A stretch of DNA of 64,000 nt from DASZIT01 sp963819695 (GTDB lineage Bacteria > Actinomycetota > Acidimicrobiia > Acidimicrobiales > RAAP-2), in NCBI GenBank assembly GCA_963819695.1, contig CAWFXD010000002.1:186001-250000 (forward strand). Reading direction: 5' to 3'. Below are positions 35,393 to 42,817 of this stretch, piece by piece. Under the pieces are notes generated by a model. That model searched no databases. It was given only the letters and a program-made list of their open reading frames with translations, and was not told the origin of the DNA. Position 1 is the stretch's first letter. Each line of letters begins with the position of its first letter. The position numbers and the translations under genes are program-made.

Positions 35393-36201
35393 CACACCAT
35401 CGCCACCCCGCCGTTGGGTCGCACCACCTGGCCGGTCATGAACCGGGCGGCGTCGGAGGCGAGGTAGAGCACCGCGGCGGCGATGTCCTCCGGCTCACCG
35501 ATGGAGCGCAACGGGGTGTGCTTCCGCATCGGGCCGACCACCGCCTCTTGCATCTCCTCGTCGATGGTGCCGTCGGGACGGACGAAGTACCGCCCGGTCA
35601 TCCCGGTGAGCACGAACCCGGGTGCCACCGCATTGACCCGCACCCCCTTCTTCCCGATCTCGATGGCCAGCGACTTGGTCATCTGCACCACCCCGGCCTT
35701 GCAGATGGCATAGCTGACGATGTTCGGGCTCGGCGCGTCGGCGGCGGCCGAGGAGGCGTTGATGATGCTGCCGCCTTCCGGCTGGGTGACCATCACCCGT
35801 CCGGCGGCCTGGCACCCGAAGAAGACCCCCTTCAGGTTGACGGCCAGGATGCGATCGAGGTCCTCTTCGGGGGCGTCGAGAAACGGGCCCTCGACCATGA
35901 TGCCGGCGATGTTGGCCCAGATGTGGATGCCCCCCCGCTCGGCGGCGATCCGGGTGGCCAGCTGATCGACCTGGTGTCGGCTCGAGACGTCGAGCCCGAC
36001 CCCCTCGGCAGTCCCTCCGGCGGCGACGATCTCGTCGGCGGTGGCCGCCGCGGTCTCCGGGAAGATGTCGGCGCACACCACCGCAGCCCCGGCGCCGGCC
36101 AGGGCCAAGGCACTTGCCTTCCCGATGCCGCTGCCGGCGCCGGTGATGACGGCGACCTTGCCGTCGACCCGGAACGAGTTGATGAGGGTGGTTGCGTCCA
36201 T
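35392..36201 (-). CDS. Short-chain dehydrogenase/reductase
   Basis: A 269-residue classical SDR. The cofactor-binding TGAGSGIGKASALALA lies at about residues 20-35, the structural NIAGI near 99, and the catalytic Ser in INASSAAADAP, Tyr and Lys in SYAICKAGVV (about Y164 and K168). It oxidises a hydroxy group or reduces a keto group of an unknown substrate, probably as NAD-linked 3-hydroxyacyl or hydroxysteroid dehydrogenase, given the neighbours. The ATG at 36201 is the normal family start. It overlaps the small gene downstream. Confidence 0.87.
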   Translation of the reverse strand: MDATTLINSFRVDGKVAVITGAGSGIGKASALALAGAGAAVVCADIFPETAAATADEIVAAGGTAEGVGLDVSSRHQVDQLATRIAAERGGIHIWANIAGIMVEGPFLDAPEEDLDRILAVNLKGVFFGCQAAGRVMVTQPEGGSIINASSAAADAPSPNIVSYAICKAGVVQMTKSLAIEIGKKGVRVNAVAPGFVLTGMTGRYFVRPDGTIDEEMQEAVVGPMRKHTPLRSIGEPEDIAAAVLYLASDAARFMTGQVVRPNGGVAMV

Positions 36202-36325
36202 GCGAGGTGGCCTCTCCGACTTGGTGGGTCGCGGATGGGGTTGGCGCCCATGAAGGTAATGCCGCCGTCGGGGACGGGACAATCGGGGCCGGCAACCAAG
36301 GGCGAGCGGGTCGCCGAAACTCATC

Positions 36326-36361
36326 AGCGTGCTGAGCGTGCTGAGCGTGCTGAGCGTGCTG
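36326..36361. repeat. 9-bp tandem repeat, four copies
   Basis: Four perfect copies of AGCGTGCTG lie at the 3' end of the methyltransferase gene. On the minus strand, in the methyltransferase frame, they read QHAQHAQHA. Nine-bp units change protein length without changing frame, so copy number can vary freely. Confidence 0.85.
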
Positions 36362-37009
36362 AGGGCACGGCGCGGCGATCACGATATCGGAGGTGAGCCC
36401 CCAGGCACTGATCTGAGCGCCGTACTCGATGTGCCAACCGTGGAGAAGCTGTTGGAGATCGATCGGACGGCACCCGCCCACCACGGCAGGCACCCGAGAC
36501 CAGATGGTGGTCCAGGTCGAGGAGACGAGTCGGGTCGGACGCGTCCGGCCCGGAGCGAGACTTACCGCGCACAGACAACCGTTCGGCCCGAGGAGCCGGT
36601 GGGCCTCGTCGAGCATCGCAACCGAATCCGTCGGGTCGAGAAGGTCGAAGACGTAGACGCACACAATGCGGTCGAACGTCGCATCGGCACCGGGAAGCGG
36701 CGCCGATCCGTCAACACGTACAACCTGTGCTCGGCGGCCGAACCTCTGCAAACGGGCCCGGCTGAGGTTGACCATGGTGTCGCTGATGTCGACACCGAGG
36801 TAGACGGCGTCCGCCGGAAGAGAGTGGTCGAGCAGCTTGTCGGCCAGGCGCCCGGTCCCACAGCCGAGCTCGAACACTGAATGAGCCGTCTCGAAGGAGG
36901 AGTGGGCGACAAGGTCGCTCACCGCCGGGTCCTCGTAGAACGCCTGCAGATCTTGGCCGCGGCCGAGGCGGTCGTAGAAGCGCTTGGCTTGACTTCGGCT
37001 CAATCCCAT
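36326..37009 (-). CDS. SAM-dependent methyltransferase (class I)
   Basis: A class I methyltransferase. The start MGLSRSQAKRFYDRLGRGQD is typical of small-molecule methyltransferases; motif I is HSVFELGCGTGRLADKLL, followed by AVYLGVDISDTMVNLSRARL and FDRIVCVYVFDLLDP. The last conserved piece, GLTSDIVIAAP, is followed at once by the 9-bp repeat. No in-frame stop codon occurs there; the frame stays open to about 35495, across the SDR gene in a different frame. A normal stop is therefore missing or displaced by an indel, and the true end is uncertain. The end given is the edge of the repeat. The substrate is unknown. Confidence 0.7.
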
Positions 37010-37083
37010 CTTCCAAGCCTCCCTACGTCCCGGTTGAGCCTCGGCAGCATCACCCCGGGGAGCACCCCACTGCGTCGAAGTCG

Positions 37084-37872
37084 CTAGTGGACATCGAGAC
37101 GCCGGAAGGCGAACACGGATGCCCAAGTGGCACTCAGCCCGACGCCGAGCAACACGGCGACGTCTGCAAAGGTCACACCCGCGGTGATCTGGTTGTTGGC
37201 GACCGACCAGTAGAACAGCGATGCGTAGCGTGCCGGACGGATCCACGATGCCACAGGGGCCAGCGAGCTCACCAGGTATGAGGCGGTCGCCAGCCCGGTT
37301 CCCACGCCGATGGCGGTGCCGCGGCGTCCGGTAAAGGCTCCGACCGCCATGGCGATGATGCCGAAGTCGAGGCCCATCAGCAGCGCCGCCGTCGAGACGG
37401 ACGCGACGTTGGCGACGGTGATCGACAGGTCGAACCATCGCCCGATGAGCACGAAGACGGCGACCACGACCACGAGGAGGATGGCTTGCAGCACCATCGC
37501 CCCCACCTTCTGCAGGACGATTCCGGTTCTGCGTACGGGAAGGGTGACAAGCAGGCAGAGCGTACCGTCCTCGTCCTGCCCGGCAAGGGAGGCCGCGCCG
37601 TAGCCGATCGTGAGCAGTAGCAGAACGAGAGGAAAGAAGTTGGCGTAGATGTTGGCGTTGAGCCAGCCGCCTGATGAGGAGATCTTGCCCGTCACCCCGA
37701 ACAAGGCTGCCGCCGTCGCGTCATTGCGGACGAGCGTGTCCAGTGACGTCGAGTTCTTGAAGGCGGGGTAGAGAGCCACGACGACGAGGGTGTATGCGGC
37801 CAGGCCGAGCGAATAGCCGATCAGGATCCGAAGCCGGCCCGAGACATCGAGCCGGGCGATGTCAGCTTGCAC
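37084..37872 (-). CDS. ABC-2 type exporter permease
   Basis: A 262-residue membrane protein with six helices (RILIGYSLGLAAYTLVVVALY, ANFFPLVLLLLTIGYGAASLAG and four more). The segment AGQDEDGTLCLLVTLPVRRTGIVLQKV between helices 2 and 3 is the coupling region seen in permeases of this type. GTG 37872 overlaps the end of the ATPase gene by 11 bp, so the two are coupled. The substrate is unknown; a MarR repressor upstream suggests inducibility by a toxic compound. Confidence 0.82.
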   Translation of the reverse strand: MQADIARLDVSGRLRILIGYSLGLAAYTLVVVALYPAFKNSTSLDTLVRNDATAAALFGVTGKISSSGGWLNANIYANFFPLVLLLLTIGYGAASLAGQDEDGTLCLLVTLPVRRTGIVLQKVGAMVLQAILLVVVVAVFVLIGRWFDLSITVANVASVSTAALLMGLDFGIIAMAVGAFTGRRGTAIGVGTGLATASYLVSSLAPVASWIRPARYASLFYWSVANNQITAGVTFADVAVLLGVGLSATWASVFAFRRLDVH

Positions 37873-38776
37873 GGGACGGCTCCGGGTGGGGTGAGTCGCG
37901 GTAGAAATCGAGGAACAGCTCATCGAGATCGGCGTGCCGGGCGATGACGTCGAGAGGATCGAGTTCCGCGATCACTTTCAGCACCGGACCGATCGCTCCG
38001 GTCACTTCCAGTGCGAGGCGCGTTCCCTGGCTGAACGTGACGGATACACCCTCGAGATGAGAGAAGATTTTGGGGTCGATCGCGGTGGGGAAGCGGGCCT
38101 CCACCTTCTGGGGCGCGCTCTGGCGCAGGCTGTCGACGGTGTCGGTGGCGACCACCCTTCCGGCCTTGATGATCGCCACGCGGTCGGCCAGCCGTTGCAC
38201 CTCGTCGAGTTCGTGCGATGAGAGGAAGACGGTCCGACCCTCGTCGACCGTCTGGCGGACGAGCCGCTCGAACTCCTCCTGCATCAGTGGGTCCAGACCC
38301 GATGTCGGCTCGTCCAGGATGAGCAGGTCAGGTCGGTGCAAGAACGCCAGGACCAGGCCGATCTTCTGACGGTTTCCGGTGGACAGCTCCTTGGCCGGAC
38401 GGTCGAGGATGACCTGGAAGCGCTCGACCAACTCCCGGGCGAATGAAGGATCGTGGTCTTCCCTGGCCCGGGCGAACCACTCGAGATGGTCCCGTCCCGT
38501 CATCCGGGGATACAGCGCCAGATCGCCGGGGAGGTAGCCGATCCGCCGGTGAACCCCGACGCTGTCACGCTGCGAATCGTGTCCCAAGACGAGAGCCCGG
38601 CCGCGGTCCGGCCGTTGCAAGCCGAGGAGCAGCCGGATGGTCGTCGTCTTTCCTGCCCCGTTCGGGCCGAGGAAGCCGAAGCACTGACCCTCCTCGACCT
38701 GCAGGTCGAGATCGACGAGTGCCCGGGTGGCGCCGTAGGCCTTGGTGAGGCCGAGCGTATCGATCGCAGCCGTCAT
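37862..38776 (-). CDS. ABC exporter ATP-binding protein
   Basis: A 304-residue ATPase. Walker A GPNGAGKTTT (about residues 38-47), the signature ELSTGNRQKIGLV, Walker B LLILDEPTSGLDP and switch FLSSHELDEVQ are intact. The signature is of the STGNRQK type shared with the other ABC ATPase at 48 kb, unlike the two DrrA-type ones at 13-16 kb. ATG 38776 gives the family start MTAAIDTLGLTKAYG; an earlier start would read through the preceding gap. It pairs with the downstream permease and follows the MarR gene. Confidence 0.87.
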   Translation of the reverse strand: MTAAIDTLGLTKAYGATRALVDLDLQVEEGQCFGFLGPNGAGKTTTIRLLLGLQRPDRGRALVLGHDSQRDSVGVHRRIGYLPGDLALYPRMTGRDHLEWFARAREDHDPSFARELVERFQVILDRPAKELSTGNRQKIGLVLAFLHRPDLLILDEPTSGLDPLMQEEFERLVRQTVDEGRTVFLSSHELDEVQRLADRVAIIKAGRVVATDTVDSLRQSAPQKVEARFPTAIDPKIFSHLEGVSVTFSQGTRLALEVTGAIGPVLKVIAELDPLDVIARHADLDELFLDFYRDSPHPEPSRAS

Positions 38777-38877
38777 CGGCACCGCCCCTTCACGGTTGGC
38801 GCGCCGTCGACCGCGTCGCGTCCGGAAGTCGTACGCCCCGTTGGCCGGGCCCTCACTCATACCGAGCAGCCACGCCG

Positions 38878-39360
38878 TCAGAGCTCCCAGCTGCGCGGCC
38901 ACTGGGCCTCGGGGATCTCCCCGGCCTGGGCAGCGAACGCGGTGAAAGCGCGAACCAGACCGTCGCGCTCCCCGGCGGGGATTTGTTCGAGGACCTGTCC
39001 GATCTCTCGGCGGCGACGGGTAGTGACGCTCTCGATGAGTTGGCGTCCTTTGGGTGTCAGGTCGAGCCGCACTTCCCGGCGATCGACCCCCTGGCGGCGC
39101 CGCGAGATGAGACGCTTGCGCACCAAGCGGTCACACAGCCTGGTGGCTGTCGACGGGTCGATGCCGAGAGCCACGGCCAGGTCGGCCGGTCGCTGCGGCC
39201 CCCTCGAGGCGAGCAGGACCAGGGCTCGGTACTGCGGGATCGACACCTCGCCCTCGTGCTCGGCCAAAGATCTGGCGGCCAATGCCACCAGCACCCGGCT
39301 GGCGCTGAGCACCGCGTCAGTCAAGTCATCGCGGTCGGTCTCCAAGCTGGTGGCAGGCAC
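38878..39360 (-). CDS. MarR-family transcriptional regulator
   Basis: A 160-residue winged-helix repressor. ISIPQYRALVLLASRGPQRPADLAVALGIDPSTATRLCDRLVRKRLISRRRQGVDRREVRLDLTPKG (in two parts; residue 46 onward) contains the recognition helix and wing. It lies directly upstream of the ABC exporter genes on the same strand and probably represses them and itself. GTG 39360 is chosen because TACAAT ends 6 bp before it; TTG 39381 in frame would lie inside the operator. A ligand is not predictable. Confidence 0.84.
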   Translation of the reverse strand: MPATSLETDRDDLTDAVLSASRVLVALAARSLAEHEGEVSIPQYRALVLLASRGPQRPADLAVALGIDPSTATRLCDRLVRKRLISRRRQGVDRREVRLDLTPKGRQLIESVTTRRRREIGQVLEQIPAGERDGLVRAFTAFAAQAGEIPEAQWPRSWEL

Positions 39361-39367
39361 ACAGATA

Positions 39368-39381
39368 TTGTAGCACTGCAA
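39368..39381 (-). promoter_or_regulatory. MarR operator overlapping the -10 element
   Basis: TTGCAGTGCTACAA is an inverted repeat with one mismatch (TTGCAG/CTACAA) that overlaps the TACAAT -10 element (39372-39367) of the MarR gene. A bound repressor would block transcription directly. Confidence 0.5.
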
Positions 39382-39446
39382 CTTTCACGCAAAGTCGGGC
39401 TGATTGCGTCAGCAGTGACCGGCCTCCCCCCGGACGCCCCTTCGCC

Positions 39447-39474
39447 GGCTACCGATTCCCGGCTACCGATTCCC
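39447..39474. repeat. 14-bp tandem duplication at a gene end
   Basis: GGCTACCGATTCCC occurs twice in tandem (39447-39460, 39461-39474). On the minus strand the duplication creates the stop codon of the FAD oxidoreductase frame; with a single copy the frame would read on past it. Confidence 0.8.
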
Positions 39475-40624
39475 GGCCCACCGCCCGGAGGGCGCCCTCC
39501 GCGGCGGTGATGGCGCTGGACCACGAGACCTCGCTCAGCAGTCCGGGGGCGGCCACCGAGTCACCGCAGAGGAAGACATCGTTGCCGCGGTCGATGGCCG
39601 GTCGATCCCGCCACGAGGTCCCGGGAAAGTCGAGGGCACCGGAACGACCGTCGAGCAGCGACCGACGTCGCCAGGTTTCGCGGTCCCGCCAGTTGGGATA
39701 CCCGAGATCACACAGGGCCTCGGCCCGGATCCACTCCGTCGGCCAGGGACTCGTCGGGGTGCAGCCCGACCTGCACCTGGACGAGGCGGTGGCCCGCCGG
39801 CGCCAGGGAGGGATCGGGATAGCTGAAGCACTCGACCCAGCCGCACCCGTCGAGGTCCGAGACGACGAAGGCATCCCCACGCCGGGACTCGATCCCGAGA
39901 TCCAGTGACGCCACCCGGCCGCTGGGCCAGGTCAGCGTCTCGTCATCGAGCAGGCGCCGGGCCGCCGACAGCTCGGTGGCCACGATCACCGGACCGGTTC
40001 CCGGGAGCTCGGTGACCGGGGATCCGGTGTGGACCCGAACCCCGACCTCGACCGCCCGTTGGCCCAGCCGATCGGCCAGGGTCGTCCATCCCCCCGGGAC
40101 ATAGCGAGCCGCGGGCGGGAACTTGGTGGCCCGTCGAGCCACCTCGGCGCGCGAAGGATGCCGACAGTGCGCCCGGGTCGTGGGTGAAGGTGCCCACCGC
40201 GGTGAACCGGCTCAACGCCTCGGCCACCTTGGGCCCGGCCTTTTCCTCCGCCCACCGATAGAAGGAGATGTCGGTCGGGGATGTCACGGCTGCGCACCAG
40301 TTTGATGCCTCGGAGCAGGGCCGGCGGCGGGAACCGGTGGAGCGAACCGTGATGACGCACGAAGATGCCACCCATCGGGGGCCGGGTGGCTCCCTCCACC
40401 AGCTGCCGGTCGTCGAGCCAGCTCCAGAGCGGACCGTCGTTGTAGATCACATGCGGCCCGAAGTTGGCCACGTAGGGAGCCGGTGAGCTGCGGGCCCGCC
40501 CGCCGAGCTGGCGGTGGGCCTCGTGGAGATCGACCGAGGCGCCCGACTCGGCGGAACTGATGGCGGCGACCAGGCCGGCGAGCCCTCCGCCGACGACGGT
40601 GATGGGAGTGGAGTCTGGTGTCAT
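39449..40624 (-). pseudogene. FAD-dependent oxidoreductase (protoporphyrinogen-oxidase/desaturase-like), about three frameshifts
   Basis: The pieces of one FAD/NAD-binding amine-oxidase-type protein lie in four successive frames. The N-terminal ITVVGGGLAGLVAAISSAESGASVDLHEAH (dinucleotide fold, from ATG 40624) is first. ISFYRWAEEKAGPKVAEALSRFTAVG follows after about 40290. The third piece, VPGGWTTLADRLGQRAVEVGVRV (after about 40150), holds the middle. The last, NDVFLCGDSVAAPGLLSEVSWSSAITAAEGAL (after about 39730), is the C-terminal FAD-binding motif. Combined length is about 390 residues. All expected motifs are present. With so many shifts it is the best case for a real pseudogene in this window, though clustered sequencing errors remain possible. 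Confidence 0.75.
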
Positions 40625-40625
40625 A

Positions 40626-40671
40626 CCTACAAGAGGATGGAACCTTCTCCGAAGTTCCACCCTCTTGTAGG
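40626..40671. promoter_or_regulatory. Large palindrome in a divergent promoter
   Basis: CCTACAAGAGG and TGGAAC, separated by one base, are mirrored by GTTCCA and CCTCTTGTAGG with one mismatch between, across a central 10 bases (40644-40653). Each strand therefore carries a GGAAC motif, the usual -35 sequence of ECF sigma factors. It lies 2 bp from the FAD oxidoreductase start and 27 bp from the ECF sigma start. Confidence 0.6.
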
Positions 40672-40697
40672 GGTGGGAAAGAGCTAGGAATCTAGGA

Positions 40698-41189
40698 ATG
40701 GAGCACCTGGTTCGGGCCGCCCAGCGAGGCGACCCCGAGGCGATGGACGCGCTGGTGCGCGACCTGATGCCCTATGTCGGCCGGGTGTGCGGAGCCATCG
40801 CCCTCGACCGGGGAGATGATGCCGTGCAAGAGACGTTCATTGCTGTCCTCAAGAGTCTCGGCTCCCTGCGCGAACCGGCGGCGCTGAAAGGCTGGGTGCG
40901 CCGGATCGCGGTGCGGGAGTCGATCCGGTTGGCCGGGGGTCGCACGGTGGCCATGGACCCGGACACCATGCCGCTCCCCGAGGTGGCGCTGGCCGACATC
41001 GCCACCTCCCTCGACATCCGGGCCACGCTGGCCGCCCTCGCCCCCGAGCAGCGGGCGATCCTGGTGCTCCGTGACGTGGACGGCCTGAGCGAAGCCGAAG
41101 TGGCCCGCGCCCTGAGAGTTCCGGTCGGGACGGTCAAGTCCCGGGCGCACCGGGCCCGGGCCGCATTCCGGGGGAGGTGGCAGCCATGA
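40698..41189 (+). CDS. ECF RNA polymerase sigma factor
   Basis: A 163-residue sigma factor with region 2 (MDALVRDLMPYVGRVCGAIALDRGDDAVQETFIAVLKSL, about residues 15-55, in two pieces) and region 4 (LAALAPEQRAILVLRDVDGLSEAEVARALRVPVGTVKSRAHRARAAF, about 110-158). The region 4 recognition helix VPVGTVKSRAHRAR is typical. No anti-sigma gene follows; instead an SRPBCC gene overlaps by ATGA. A repeated CTAGGAAT lies directly before the start. The palindrome upstream has GGAAC on both strands, so the sigma factor may drive its own and the oxidoreductase gene. That is inference. Confidence 0.85.
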   Translation: MEHLVRAAQRGDPEAMDALVRDLMPYVGRVCGAIALDRGDDAVQETFIAVLKSLGSLREPAALKGWVRRIAVRESIRLAGGRTVAMDPDTMPLPEVALADIATSLDIRATLAALAPEQRAILVLRDVDGLSEAEVARALRVPVGTVKSRAHRARAAFRGRWQP

Positions 41190-41709
41190 GCGACCCGAAC
41201 CTGCGCGCTCCCGGGAACGGGTGGCCGGTGGCCTCCCTCGATCCGATCGGTCGGGCCAAGGTACTGGCGGCCACCATTCCCAGTGCTGCGTACCACCATG
41301 GGGTGATCGACGCGCCCTACGAGGCGGTGTGGTCCCACGCCATCGACTTCGAGCACTTCACTCCCCAATTCGACTCGCAGGTCGATCGGGTCGTCATCCG
41401 CCATCGGGAGGAACGAAGGCGACGTCACCCATCTGCGGATGACCGCCACCAGCCATGGGGTCAGCCTCCCCTTCCGCGTCCGCATCGAAGACGGCTTCTG
41501 CATGATGAGTGGCAAGGCCAGGCTGTACCTGGTGGTGATGGCCGCGGTTCCCGAGGACGGGGGCGAGCGCACCCGGTTCCTCCACCTGGAGGCCATCCCG
41601 CTGCCCGGCACCCGGCCGCTGCGACGGTCCCTCCAGCACGAGGTGGACTCCGATTTCTGCCAACCTGAAGCGGTTGGCGGAATCGGGATTCCCCGACGGC
41701 GGGCTTTAG
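41186..41709 (+). pseudogene. SRPBCC (START-like) family protein, two frameshifts
   Basis: A lipid- or polyketide-binding helix-grip protein in three frames. MSDPNLRAP to AAYHHGVIDAPYEAVWSHAIDFEHFTPQFDSQVDRVVI starts at ATG 41186, overlapping the sigma factor stop. After about 41400 follow VTHLRMTATSHGVSLPFRVRIEDGFCMMSGKARLYLVVMAAV and RTRFLHLEAIPLPG. After about 41660 comes the end LKRLAESGFPDGGL with the stop at 41709. The fold is a ligand-binding cup with an N-terminal edge strand; it may be the target or sensor protein of the sigma factor. The shifts lie in short homopolymer runs. Confidence 0.7.
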
Positions 41710-42800
41710 CTCCGGGTCGGGCGCACCTCGTCGACCAATGACAAGAGGATGCGGCGCCGGTGGTCGGCGGCCGATCCCCACGCCTCGGCCAGGGCCCAGG
41801 CCCGCTTCAGGTACAGGTGGAGATCGCACTCCCAGGTGTAGCCGATGGCCCCGTGCACCTGGAGCGACACCCGGGCCGCCTCGGTAGCGGCATCCGACGC
41901 GTAGGCCTTGGCCAGTGATGCGCTTCGTGCTCCCCGCGGCGAACCGGCCAGTTCCGGGTCGCCGAGGGACCAGGCCGCGGCATAGACGGCCGGTCGGGCA
42001 AATTCGAGCTTGACCTGGGCCCCGGCCAACAGGTGCTTGACCGCCTGGAAGCTGCCGATCGGCTTCCCGAACTGGTTGCGATCCTTGGCATAGGTGGCCG
42101 CCATGGCGATCATCCGGTCGGCCAGACCCAACAGCTCGGCGGCGGTGGCCACCGCCGCCCGGTTGGCCAGATCGCCGAGCGTGGATCGGGCTTCGTCCCC
42201 GGAGACGATGAGGGTGGCCGGCGACGGCTCCCAGGCCACCGTACCGAGACGACGGGTGGGATCGAGGGACGCCACCGGCGTGACGGTGACGTCGGCGACG
42301 GCGACGGCGTGAAGCTCGAAGGCGCGGCCGTCGGGGCCGGGGGCGGCCGGCAGGATGAACAGGTCGGCACCGTCGGCGGCCGGCACCACCGGTCCCGGCG
42401 ACAGTGCGGTCATCCGCCCGCCGACGTCGACGGGCGCCACCGCCGCGGTGATCTGTCCGCCGGCCATGGCTTCCAACCAACCGGTCACACGGGCGGACGG
42501 GAACGCCGCCAACAGCGGTGCAGCCAATGCGGTGGTCTCGACCAGTGGCTCGGGAAGTGCGGCCCGACCGGCTTCCTCCAGCAGCGGTACCAGGTCGAGC
42601 AAGTGGAGACCGAGTCCGCCGTGGGCCTCGGGAACCGTCAGGCCGGCGACGCCCATCTCGGCCAGGGTGGCCCAACGCCGGCTGCGGGCCACCGGGGCGT
42701 TGCAGGCATCCCGCAGGTCGTCGGGCGTGCACTCGTTGTCGAGCAGCTGGCGCACCGCGTCCCGGAACTGGGTCTGTTGCTCGGTAAAGGCGAATCGCAC
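41706..42800 (-). CDS. Acyl-CoA dehydrogenase (FadE type), short partner
   Basis: A 364-residue FadE. The start MRFAFTEQQTQFRDAVRQLLDNE is typical, as are TYAKDRNQFGKPIGSFQAVKHLLAGAQVKLE (flavin-contacting region) and LQVHGAIGYTWECDLHLYLKRA near the C-terminus. The domain that usually carries WCQ and FAD-contacting segments is weak, as in the smaller subunit of heteromeric FadE pairs. It lies 17 bp downstream of a second FadE in the same direction, and the two likely form one heteromer. Its stop overlaps the SRPBCC gene end by 4 bp on the opposite strand. Confidence 0.86.
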   Translation of the reverse strand: MRFAFTEQQTQFRDAVRQLLDNECTPDDLRDACNAPVARSRRWATLAEMGVAGLTVPEAHGGLGLHLLDLVPLLEEAGRAALPEPLVETTALAAPLLAAFPSARVTGWLEAMAGGQITAAVAPVDVGGRMTALSPGPVVPAADGADLFILPAAPGPDGRAFELHAVAVADVTVTPVASLDPTRRLGTVAWEPSPATLIVSGDEARSTLGDLANRAAVATAAELLGLADRMIAMAATYAKDRNQFGKPIGSFQAVKHLLAGAQVKLEFARPAVYAAAWSLGDPELAGSPRGARSASLAKAYASDAATEAARVSLQVHGAIGYTWECDLHLYLKRAWALAEAWGSAADHRRRILLSLVDEVRPTRS

Positions 42801-42817
42801 GATCGGGGTCCTGACCG

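Noticed and set aside
35495..36325. In-frame continuation of the methyltransferase through the SDR gene
   Set aside because: The continuation translates to low-complexity Arg/Gly/His sequence and overlaps an SDR gene with perfect motifs. It is treated as a missing stop, not as a fusion protein.
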